NCBI GenBank assembly: GCA_964343265.1 | Contig: CAYFIW010000067.1 | Location: 1-6,234 of the forward strand | DNA: 6,234 nt | Source: CAYFIW01 sp964343265 | Lineage (GTDB): Bacteria > Chloroflexota > Dehalococcoidia > Lucifugimonadales > UBA826 | Direction of reading: 5' to 3' | Shown here: positions 1 to 5,801 of the stretch, in pieces | Position numbering within the stretch: the first letter of the stretch is position 1 | Layout of the letters: every line of letters starts with the position of its first letter | Notes under the pieces: generated by a model | Seen by the model: the letters and a program-made list of their open reading frames with translations, nothing else | Database searches by the model: none | What the model was told of the DNA's origin: nothing | Position numbers and translations under genes: made by a program

Positions 1-16
1 TTCCCAACATTTTTTC

Positions 17-40
17 AAAAACCTGCAATTATTTAACAGG
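17..40 (-). terminator. Possible weak intrinsic terminator of the racemase-family gene
   Basis: Read on the minus strand, a CCTG...CAGG stem (about 5 bp counting one G-T pair, loop of roughly 9 nt) is followed directly by five T residues. It lies about 43 nt past the stop codon of the minus-strand gene, which is the right place for a terminator. The stem is short, so this is only a suggestion. Confidence 0.25.
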
Positions 41-82
41 AAATCTTCAAAGACTTTTGGGGCATTTCTATGGAGGCCTCTG

Positions 83-1174
83 TTATTCGAGCGTCCCTGT
101 ATGTTCTTTTCCAATCAATTCCCAGTCAATTTGATATCCGAGGCCAGGTTGTGTGGGAGCGTGAACCATCCCATTACTATCGAATTGTATATCTTCAATC
201 AGCCCGTACATTAGTGATCCTGTACATGGAAAAAACTCAAAAAATTCGCAATTTGGTACGGCCATTGTCACGTGGAGATTGGCGACATTGTTAAGGGAGT
301 TACCGCCGTGGTGTATCTCGCATTTCATATTGAAACCTTCAGCAAGGTTACACAACCTAATAAGTGGCGTTATCCCCCCAGTTATCGCGACATCACCTCT
401 TAAAATATCAGTGGCATATTCCGTGATCCATTGGGTCATCCCATAAAGTCGACCAGGAGCAAATTCCGTGGCCATAATAGGAATGTCTAATTTCTGATGT
501 AATTTTTTGTAGTTGTATATATCTTGTTCCACGAGAGGATCTTCATACCAATAGAAACCTAGCTCTTCCACTGCTTTTCCAACCCTCATTGCGTCTTCAT
601 ATTGGTACGCCCACATTGAATCCATCATCAATTCCATATCGTCTCCGACTGCTTTTCTTACAGCCTCGGATATTTCTATATCATATTTTGGTCTGCCGTG
701 AGGATGCAGTTTATGAGCTTGCCATCCCATCTCCTTAAATTTGATTGCCTCCTCCGCATACGCTTCCTTAGTTTTATGGAATGCGGTGCTTGAGTAAACC
801 GGTACTGAATCTTTGCATGTGCCGAGTAGCCGGTGAATAGGTTGCCTGGCCATTTTTCCATTAATATCCCAGAGACAAATGTCTATGGCTCCGATCGCAT
901 AGGTAGATACCGACCTATTCATTTTCCACATGTCCCACCAGATAGCACCTATATCGAGCGGATTCCGGCCCATAACAATAGGCTTTAGGAATTCGATTAA
1001 ACCTGGTGCATTGTGGGTAGGTCGATTTAAAAACGCGTTGCCTTTTACCCCTTGGTCAGTTTCAACCGTCACTACACTTAATTCGCTGTTGCCTCCAAAT
1101 CTCATTCCAAATCCGACCTGCCAATTTTCTGTCGGCCAGTTAAACGTTTCAACCTTTACGTTTGTTATTTTCAT
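83..1174 (-). CDS. Mandelate racemase / muconate lactonizing enzyme family protein (enolase superfamily, probable acid-sugar dehydratase or racemase)
   Basis: This 363-residue protein has full family length. It has an N-terminal capping domain (about residues 1-120) followed by a modified TIM barrel. Visible active-site elements: K155-L-H157 at the end of the second barrel strand; the three Mg2+ ligands D185 (MMDSM), E211 (WYEDPL) and E237 (MATEF); D261 (RGDV) on strand six; H288/H289 (EIHHGG) on strand seven; and E310/E313 near strand eight. This D-then-H pattern is that of the mandelate racemase subgroup, whose members abstract the proton alpha to a carboxylate, mostly to dehydrate or epimerise sugar acids in the cytosol. 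The usual K-x-K is K-x-H here, so I do not assign a substrate. The ATG is supported by GGAG 6 nt upstream. The gene is transcribed away from the rest of the window. Family assignment is firm; substrate is unknown. Confidence 0.93.
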   Translation of the reverse strand: MKITNVKVETFNWPTENWQVGFGMRFGGNSELSVVTVETDQGVKGNAFLNRPTHNAPGLIEFLKPIVMGRNPLDIGAIWWDMWKMNRSVSTYAIGAIDICLWDINGKMARQPIHRLLGTCKDSVPVYSSTAFHKTKEAYAEEAIKFKEMGWQAHKLHPHGRPKYDIEISEAVRKAVGDDMELMMDSMWAYQYEDAMRVGKAVEELGFYWYEDPLVEQDIYNYKKLHQKLDIPIMATEFAPGRLYGMTQWITEYATDILRGDVAITGGITPLIRLCNLAEGFNMKCEIHHGGNSLNNVANLHVTMAVPNCEFFEFFPCTGSLMYGLIEDIQFDSNGMVHAPTQPGLGYQIDWELIGKEHTGTLE

Positions 1175-1180
1175 CGTTTG

Positions 1181-1184
1181 CTCC
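1181..1184 (-). promoter_or_regulatory. Shine-Dalgarno of the racemase-family gene
   Basis: On the minus strand GGAG sits 6 nt before the ATG at 1174. It fixes the start, and the encoded MKI... beta strand is the normal beginning of the capping domain. Confidence 0.7.
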
Positions 1185-1198
1185 GTTAAGGATATATA

Positions 1199-1224
1199 TC
1201 TGCACGAATTGCCAGAATTGCAGA
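1199..1224. promoter_or_regulatory. Operator-like palindrome with embedded direct repeats
   Basis: A 26-bp element has perfect 6-bp arms, TCTGCA at 1199-1204 and TGCAGA at 1219-1224. It also contains two copies of GAATTGC, at 1206-1212 and 1215-1221, spaced 9 bp apart. It starts 25 bp upstream of the racemase-family ATG, where a repressor or activator would be expected to bind. The identity of any regulator is unknown, and no regulator gene lies in the window. Confidence 0.4.
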
Positions 1225-1453
1225 CATCCTATGTTAAGTGAGCATATAAATCTATATCACCCGAGAACCCTATCCATCGTCTGCCATGCTTTCCTATGCA
1301 AACCTTGGTCAACGTGACTTATGACCCGACTGGCGAAGGAGTGTCACTTACTGATGAAATCTATTTTTCCGAGTAGTTCAAAATTTTGTGTTGTGCTGGG
1401 CTCACTGTATGGGGGGAGGTAGATGCAAGACATGTAGGTACTTTGGTATAGAT

Positions 1454-1483
1454 TTGATGTGGAATGATATTTGTCATTATATA
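1454..1483 (+). promoter_or_regulatory. Weak sigma70-type promoter candidate for the 205-residue gene
   Basis: TTGATG (1454-1459) and TATATA (1478-1483) are spaced by 18 bp, and each matches consensus at four of six positions. Within the spacer lies the inverted repeat AATGA (1463-1467) / TCATT (1474-1478), which could be an operator. The predicted transcript start is about 55 nt before the ATG. Confidence 0.3.
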
Positions 1484-1533
1484 TGTTAGATTAGCCCCGT
1501 TACTCATAAATGGAAGAAGTTTATTAATATATT

Positions 1534-1540
1534 AAGGAGA
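1534..1540 (+). promoter_or_regulatory. Shine-Dalgarno that decides between two overlapping ATGs
   Basis: AAGGAGA places GGAG 6 nt before the ATG at 1546. A second ATG at 1542 in another frame is too close to the site and runs into a stop after ten codons, so 1546 is the real start. Confidence 0.8.
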
Positions 1541-1545
1541 AATGA

Positions 1546-2163
1546 ATGACATTTGGGATTGTGAGACTTTATAGGGCGTCAGACCCACAAAAAGCGGTAG
1601 ATGTTACTAATAATCATCTGGATAAACACAATAGGAAAAATGCATACATTGGAAAGTCTATGACTATGCCAAACGTTTTAATTTTAGGAACAAGATATGA
1701 AAGTCTGAGTCAAAAAGAAGAGGAAGACAAAGAGAATCGTGACGCTAATCTTGTAGGAAATCTAGGCGGAGGAGAGTTCCTCAATATTTCTTTAGTAAAA
1801 CCAGTTAATAGCACGAACGAAGGTAAGGCACTGAATTCCAACAAATACCTTTCCATATTCGGCGGGGAGAATTCGGATGTTAGAAAAACTGTGGAAATGG
1901 CGGAGAGAATTAATAATTTAGATGGCAAATCGTTATTGGATAACGGTATCAGCACCGTTCAATTAGTAGGATTAACAGGTGTACCAGCCAATAGGACTTT
2001 CATTTGGCATGCTATAGAAACTCAAGAAATTGCTGAAAAAGTACTAGTAGACGGAGTAGCACCATTTCACTCAGAAGAAGGATTGAAGGTTATTCAAGAA
2101 ACTATGCCTTTGTGGAAGACAAAGAACAGGGGTTTTTTCCAGACGATGAGAAATACTGGATAA
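1546..2163 (+). CDS. Unrecognised 205-residue protein
   Basis: I do not recognise this family. The protein is soluble-looking, with no signal peptide, no membrane segment and no Cys residue that I can see. It begins with a likely beta strand (residues 2-9, TFGIVRLY), then a helix rich in charged residues (about 13-29) and a second strand (about 41-48, MPNVLILG). A highly charged stretch follows (about 53-66, many Lys and Glu), then a Gly-rich turn (GNLGGGEF). The C-terminal part has another strand (about 137-144, STVQLVGL), a helix and a basic tail. The order of strands and helices could fit one or two ferredoxin-like alpha/beta halves, as in dimeric alpha/beta-barrel proteins, but that is inference. 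The ribosome binding site is strong and the frame is uninterrupted, so it is very likely a real gene. It looks slightly more AT-rich than its neighbours. The next gene downstream encodes another small alpha/beta protein. Confidence 0.85.
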   Translation: MTFGIVRLYRASDPQKAVDVTNNHLDKHNRKNAYIGKSMTMPNVLILGTRYESLSQKEEEDKENRDANLVGNLGGGEFLNISLVKPVNSTNEGKALNSNKYLSIFGGENSDVRKTVEMAERINNLDGKSLLDNGISTVQLVGLTGVPANRTFIWHAIETQEIAEKVLVDGVAPFHSEEGLKVIQETMPLWKTKNRGFFQTMRNTG

Positions 2164-2200
2164 ACTCTCACTCTTTTGTATCTAACCTAATAATTGATGC

Positions 2201-2229
2201 TTGTCAGTGTAGAGTCCGTCACGAATAAA
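2201..2229 (+). promoter_or_regulatory. Promoter candidate for the 89-residue gene
   Basis: TTGTCA (2201-2206, five of six consensus bases) is followed after 17 bp by AATAAA (2224-2229, four of six). Transcription would start about 20 nt before the ATG at 2256, leaving room for the ribosome binding site. This suggests the gene can be expressed independently of its upstream neighbour. Confidence 0.4.
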
Positions 2230-2255
2230 AAATAATGTATACAGAGGCCTAAAAT

Positions 2256-2525
2256 ATGAAAATCACTGCAGTGGTTACACACGATATTAAAGATTGGAAA
2301 ATCTTCAAAGAAGGCTTTGAAGCTCATGAGAGTGTACGGTCGGCATCTGGAATTACCGCGAAAGCGTACAAAAAAGCAGATTCCTCGAACACGGTGTATG
2401 TGATAGGTGAAATACCTTCAAAAGAGGTATTTGATGAATTTTTCAGCGATCCTGATTTCCATAGACACATGGAGATGATAGGGGTGGTTCAACCGATCGA
2501 CGTAACCATATTAGAAGATATTTAA
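2256..2525 (+). CDS. Small dimeric alpha/beta-barrel-like protein (antibiotic-biosynthesis-monooxygenase-like fold)
   Basis: The protein has 89 residues. Its predicted order of elements is beta (2-8, KITAVVT), alpha (12-27, with W13 and F17), beta (33-40), beta (46-53, TVYVIGEI), alpha (55-63), a second helix around DPDFHRHM (70-77) and a final beta strand (81-87, IDVTILE). This is the ferredoxin-like layout of small ABM/DUF1330-type proteins, which form dimeric barrels. Many such proteins have no known reaction, and I see no residue pattern that assigns one. GAGG (2244-2247) lies 8 nt before the ATG. The gene follows the 205-residue gene by 92 nt and has its own promoter candidate. The fold call is moderately sure; the function is unknown. 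Confidence 0.85.
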   Translation: MKITAVVTHDIKDWKIFKEGFEAHESVRSASGITAKAYKKADSSNTVYVIGEIPSKEVFDEFFSDPDFHRHMEMIGVVQPIDVTILEDI

Positions 2526-2626
2526 AGATATATGCGTGTCAATCTTGATACGTTTTGCCGACTCGTGCTGATATTCTACAGAAAATGCGGTACGGAACTT
2601 CATTTGAAGGTGGGTTGTTAAGCACA

Positions 2627-2649
2627 AGATAGCACTTTTATCTATTTTT
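2627..2649 (+). terminator. Possible weak intrinsic terminator
   Basis: AGATA (2627-2631) pairs with TATCT (2639-2643), with one extra G-T pair inside, and is followed by A and five T residues. It lies about 100 nt past the stop of the 89-residue gene. The stem is AT-rich and short, so confidence is low. Confidence 0.25.
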
Positions 2650-2785
2650 CGGATTGTCTATGTACAACTTAAAATACGCTTCTCGGTAAGAGAGTTTGGG
2701 TTCACCCCCCTTAATGGGCACCATTTTTTATTACCTACCATAGTGCTTGTACCTCTTTTTACTCCGACCCTCTGATAACAAACTG

Positions 2786-2791
2786 TATAAT
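2786..2791 (+). promoter_or_regulatory. Consensus -10 box (TATAAT) before the deacylase gene
   Basis: A perfect TATAAT stands 30 nt upstream of the ATG at 2822. The -35 region is poor: CCGACC, with a 16-bp spacer, is the best fit. A transcript starting here would begin near 2798, leave a leader of about 24 nt and exclude the upstream in-frame TTG at 2747, which supports the ATG as start. Confidence 0.4.
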
Positions 2792-2821
2792 GCGAATCAG
2801 ATCATATCTTCAAAACAAATA

Positions 2822-4417
2822 ATGAGGTCGACTCACATTTCTGACATCCTGATCCAAAACTGTAAAATCTATGACGGCACAGGGTCGACTCCGAGTTCGG
2901 GGGACATATTGATCAAAGGTGATCGGATAGAGGCAGTCGGCAGGTTCGAAGGCACAGATGTATCACGGATTATAGAAGCAGGTGGTATTGCGGCTTCTCC
3001 TGGTTTCATAGATACGCATACCCACTCTGATGGAAAACTTCTTGAAGACCCACAGCATGCGCATAGTCTTCGCCAAGGTGTAACTACCGAGATACTAGGC
3101 CAAGACGGGTTGTCATACGCCCCGCTGTCCAAGGAAAACTATCTCGCTAATAGAAAGTATCTTTCTGGTATTTTGGGACTTCCCCCAGCTGAACTAGATA
3201 TGTCTTCCGTAGCAAGTTTTAAGTCTCATTTTCACAATAAAGTTTCCATAAATACGGCCTATTGTATTGCCCATGGTGCGATTCGTCTTGAAGCCGTGGG
3301 GTTCCAAGATACACCTCTAACTGGGACTCAGTTGGAGAAGGCAAAGGAACTTATAAGACAAGGAATGGAGGAAGGTGCTGTTGGATTGGCAACTGGTATG
3401 TCGTATTTCCCAAACGCTTGGAGTGACACTCAAGAATTAATAGAACTTTGCAAGGTTGTCGCCGAGTACGAGGGAGTCTATGTGACTCACTTAAGGGATA
3501 AGAATACAGACAGAGCCTTTGGCGGGGGAGGTGTAGCCGAGGCCTTAGAGATTGGTCGAAAATCTGGTGTAAAGGTGCACTTTTCTCATTTTCGCACAAA
3601 TGAAGGAAATGCAGGGCAGGTCCAAGTACTAACAGAATTAATTGATAAAGCTATCAGTGAAGGTGTTGACGTATCGCTAGAGCTTTATCCATATCCTACG
3701 GGCAGCACTTTTCCGCTGAGTTTTTTGCCAAGTTATGCCCATGAAGGAGGGCCAGACGCTGTTATGGGCAGATTAGCTGATTCTGCCGAAAGGAAACGCT
3801 TATCGGATTATCTAGATAATGACTACCCAGGGCCGATTGCTGATGCAGTATTTTCGTATGTGCCACACCATCCTGAATTGGAAGGAATGTCCTTGCCACA
3901 AATTGCGGGCTCAAGAGGTAAAAGTCTGGGTGAAACCCTTTGTGAAATTCTTTTAGAAAATGAAGGACAGGTTGGATATTGGGCCTCTCCTCCAGTCAGT
4001 GTGTCGATCTGGGATCAAATAAATCGAGATGCTATTGCATTGTTGTCTCGCTTTGATTACATGGTAGGAAGTGATTCGATTCCATTAGGTAGCAATCCAC
4101 ATCCCAGAGCCTATGGGACCTTTCCCAGAGTCATAGGTAGATTTCAGAGAAAATATAATGCGATGAAACTTGAGGAGACTATTCAAAGGCTGACTGATAA
4201 CCCCGCCCGTAGGTTCGGTTTAGAATCAAGAGGTCGTATTAAGCCAGGATATTTTGCGGATGTAGTTTTGTTCGACCCTAATTCTGTGATTGATAACTCT
4301 ACATATGATGATCCCATGCAATATCCGACCGGCATTCCATTTGTAATTGTGAATGGAACTATAGCTGTGGATAACGAATCCTGTACGGGTAAATTTACTG
4401 GTAGAGCTATTCCGTGA
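2822..4417 (+). CDS. N-acyl-D-amino-acid deacylase family amidohydrolase (D-aminoacylase-like)
   Basis: From the ATG the product is 531 residues. An N-terminal beta-sandwich part (DILIQNCKIYDGTG) leads into the metallo-hydrolase barrel, and the chain ends with the returning sandwich strands (FADVVLFDP ... IVNGTIAVD). Visible metal-site residues, numbered from this ATG, are H66 and H68 (GFIDTHTHSD), H223 (VTHLRDK), H256 (HFSHFRTNEGN) and D418 (MVGSDS). The HPRAYGTFPRVIGRF segment (427 onward) is typical of the family. Members hydrolyse N-acyl-D-amino acids, or related D-configured amides, to acid and D-amino acid. The loop that carries the zinc-bridging Cys in classical D-aminoacylases reads G-Q-D-G, with D95 in the Cys place. 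An in-frame TTG at 2747 would add 25 residues unlike the family, so I reject it. There is no clear Shine-Dalgarno at the ATG. Family call is firm; the exact substrate is not. Confidence 0.92.
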   Translation: MRSTHISDILIQNCKIYDGTGSTPSSGDILIKGDRIEAVGRFEGTDVSRIIEAGGIAASPGFIDTHTHSDGKLLEDPQHAHSLRQGVTTEILGQDGLSYAPLSKENYLANRKYLSGILGLPPAELDMSSVASFKSHFHNKVSINTAYCIAHGAIRLEAVGFQDTPLTGTQLEKAKELIRQGMEEGAVGLATGMSYFPNAWSDTQELIELCKVVAEYEGVYVTHLRDKNTDRAFGGGGVAEALEIGRKSGVKVHFSHFRTNEGNAGQVQVLTELIDKAISEGVDVSLELYPYPTGSTFPLSFLPSYAHEGGPDAVMGRLADSAERKRLSDYLDNDYPGPIADAVFSYVPHHPELEGMSLPQIAGSRGKSLGETLCEILLENEGQVGYWASPPVSVSIWDQINRDAIALLSRFDYMVGSDSIPLGSNPHPRAYGTFPRVIGRFQRKYNAMKLEETIQRLTDNPARRFGLESRGRIKPGYFADVVLFDPNSVIDNSTYDDPMQYPTGIPFVIVNGTIAVDNESCTGKFTGRAIP

Positions 4418-4433
4418 GTTATTCCCTATCAAT

Positions 4434-4460
4434 AATGGTGCGCTAGCATCGTTTTTGTTT
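4434..4460 (+). terminator. Intrinsic terminator after the deacylase gene
   Basis: A stem of about eight pairs (4434-4441 with 4446-4453, two of them G-T) closes a GCTA tetraloop and runs into TTTTTGTTT. It starts 17 nt past the stop codon. This is the best terminator candidate in the window and argues that the SDR gene downstream has its own promoter. Confidence 0.5.
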
Positions 4461-4502
4461 GACGTAAGGGTGCTGAAATTTTGCATTTGGGGAGATCCGT
4501 TA

Positions 4503-4601
4503 ATGCGAGGGACTTTCAAAATGATAAGTTATTTCAACTCAAAGAATTTACATTATTTGCTTACGCGTTATATTTGGAGAACCTGTTTCAGCACATTTTA
4601 A
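4503..4601 (+). CDS. Candidate small ORF, 32 residues, unknown
   Basis: The product would be a short basic and aromatic-rich peptide starting MRGTFKMISYF and ending CFSTF. It is supported mainly by GGGGAG at 4489-4494, with 8 nt between GGAG and the ATG, which is as good a ribosome binding site as those of the real genes here. It lies between the terminator of the deacylase gene and the SDR gene, and a promoter candidate for the SDR gene sits inside it. It resembles no peptide I know, and chance is a serious alternative. It could be a leader peptide or no gene at all. Confidence 0.2.
   Translation: MRGTFKMISYFNSKNLHYLLTRYIWRTCFSTF
4547..4574 (+). promoter_or_regulatory. Promoter candidate for the SDR gene
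   Basis: TTTACA (4547-4552) and TATATT (4569-4574) each match the sigma70 consensus at five of six positions, with a 16-bp spacer. Transcription would begin near 4581, giving a leader of about 64 nt. This is the strongest two-box promoter match I found in the window. Confidence 0.45.
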
Positions 4602-4644
4602 ATAATATTAGTTTACGGGCTCCTAAAGAAGGAACGGTTTAACT

Positions 4645-5607
4645 ATGGCCACGTTAGTAACAGGGGCAACAGGTTTCGTCGCCAGTAACATTGTGAGGTT
4701 GCTGATTGAACAAGGAGAAGATGTCGTCGCTTTCGATATCGTTCCTCCTAGCGATCTGCTCCTGAACTACATCAAACCATGGGCCGGAAGAGTTACCTTT
4801 ATACAGGGAGATATACTCAACCGAACCGATCTAGAAATGACTCGAGAGCATGGAATTACGAAGATCGTACATGCCGCAGTTTTTACGGGTATCCTCCCTC
4901 ATATAGAGTCAGGTAGAAGTAAAGATATCGTAGAGATCAATATGATGGGTACATCCAATGTGTTGGAGCTGGCAAGGCTATTGTCAGTCGAGCGATTCAT
5001 ATATGTGAGCTCCGGTTCAGTATATGGTGATGACCACTCCGATCCGGTGTTGACTGAAGCAAGCATGCCGCGTCCACACACTCTCTATGCGGTAACTAAA
5101 TACGCAAGTGAACTGGTTACACGACGTTATGGGGAGTTGCATCACTTTCCTACAGTTAGTGTGCGCTTAGGAACCCCCTTTGGTCCCATGGAACGTGTGA
5201 CCGACCATAGGGTAAATCAATCCCTTCTCAAGGACTGGACGGGAAGTATTGTTAAAGGTCTTCCAATCAAAGTTGGAGATCAATCTGTGGAACGAACTTT
5301 CACATATGTACTGGATATCGCAGGAGGCGTCTGCGCCGTGGTGAATTCCCCATTTCTTTCTTATGATTTGTATAATGTTTCTACCGGTGATAAAACCTCA
5401 CTCAAGCATATAATCCATGTTCTTAGTGAACTTTACCCAGATTTACAAGTGCTCGATAGTGCTGACCTTGGCCCTCCTCCGGGCGGTACCAACTTTATGA
5501 AATCCGATCGGTTGGTGACGGACTTGGGATTCTCTCCTCAATATGATTTGCGCTCGGCCATTAAGGAGTATTTGGGTTGGCGAAGGGCTAACGATTTTGA
5601 GGAATAA
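4645..5607 (+). CDS. NAD-dependent epimerase/dehydratase (extended short-chain dehydrogenase/reductase)
   Basis: This 320-residue protein has the usual length for an extended SDR. The Rossmann dinucleotide motif is at residues 6-13 (TGATGFVA; the third Gly of G-x-x-G-x-x-G is Ala13). D31 ends the second strand and suggests NAD(H) preference. D57 (GDI) and the HAA motif at 76-78 are present. The catalytic set is S123/S125 in VSSGSVYG and Y148-x-x-x-K152 in YAVTKYASE. The substrate domain carries RTFTYVLDIA (218-227) and the C-terminal NVSTG segment. Such enzymes act on nucleotide sugars or on free sugars and sugar acids in the cytosol; the sequence does not settle which. The AAGAAGGA ribosome binding site (4626-4633) is 11 nt from the ATG, slightly far. 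The preceding terminator and promoter suggest a separate transcription unit. Confidence 0.93.
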   Translation: MATLVTGATGFVASNIVRLLIEQGEDVVAFDIVPPSDLLLNYIKPWAGRVTFIQGDILNRTDLEMTREHGITKIVHAAVFTGILPHIESGRSKDIVEINMMGTSNVLELARLLSVERFIYVSSGSVYGDDHSDPVLTEASMPRPHTLYAVTKYASELVTRRYGELHHFPTVSVRLGTPFGPMERVTDHRVNQSLLKDWTGSIVKGLPIKVGDQSVERTFTYVLDIAGGVCAVVNSPFLSYDLYNVSTGDKTSLKHIIHVLSELYPDLQVLDSADLGPPPGGTNFMKSDRLVTDLGFSPQYDLRSAIKEYLGWRRANDFEE

Positions 5608-5619
5608 CTCGATTCCTTA
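5598..5619 (+). other. Hairpin across the stop codon of the SDR gene
   Basis: Residues 5598-5605 can pair with 5612-5619 (8 pairs, one G-T; GGAAT with ATTCC at the core), with a 6-nt loop. The TAA stop codon (5605-5607) begins at the top of the left arm and runs into the loop. No T-run follows, so it is not a typical intrinsic terminator. It may protect the 3' end of the message or be chance. Confidence 0.25.
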
Positions 5620-5801
5620 TAACTCTCGCACCCACCTCTGAAACTCCCCTACATAACCACTCCTGTCCATGGTTGGTAGTTGAATACTGACCCTGTGACG
5701 CCACTTCATGCTCACCATCATTATATATCTCAACAGTGCGATTTCAGTTCACATGGTGCGCTATTAGAAGTGCTATTATCTGGTGAATATGGGGTGTGAA
5801 T

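Larger units (their letters stand above)
1175..1545. other. Divergent intergenic control region (371 nt)
   Basis: This region separates two divergent genes and must hold both promoters. It contains an operator-like element near the minus gene (1199-1224) and a weak promoter with a small inverted repeat near the plus gene (1454-1483). Between about 1225 and 1450 I see no convincing gene. The only ATG reading frame of note (1321-1422, 33 codons) lacks a ribosome binding site. I see no tRNA or riboswitch fold. Confidence 0.6.
2526..2821. other. Intergenic stretch between the 89-residue gene and the deacylase gene
   Basis: This 296-nt gap holds the weak terminator at 2627-2649 and the TATAAT box at 2786-2791. 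A 29-codon frame at 2532-2621 and the in-frame TTG extension from 2747 are open but have no ribosome binding site or family support. I see no RNA gene. Confidence 0.5.

Noticed and set aside
70..294. Open frame on the plus strand over the 3' end of the racemase-family gene
   Set aside because: It lies antisense to a well-supported gene and has no family resemblance; it is a shadow frame.
930..1241. 103-codon plus-strand frame antisense to the racemase-family N-terminus
   Set aside because: It is fully explained as the opposite strand of a real gene and has no ribosome binding site.
1321..1422. 33-codon ATG frame in the divergent control region
   Set aside because: No ribosome binding site and no recognisable peptide; length is expected by chance.
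2532..2621. 29-codon ATG frame just after the 89-residue gene
   Set aside because: Only a poor purine stretch precedes it and the peptide is featureless.
4435..5763. Exact 11-bp repeat ATGGTGCGCTA at 4435-4445 and 5753-5763, both intergenic
   Set aside because: The first copy is explained as the arm and loop of the intrinsic terminator, the second forms no similar hairpin, and an 11-bp match is expected a few times by chance in a window this long.
5708..5767. 19-codon hydrophobic frame (MLTIIIYLNSA...) before the homocysteine methyltransferase gene
   Set aside because: Too short, without a ribosome binding site.
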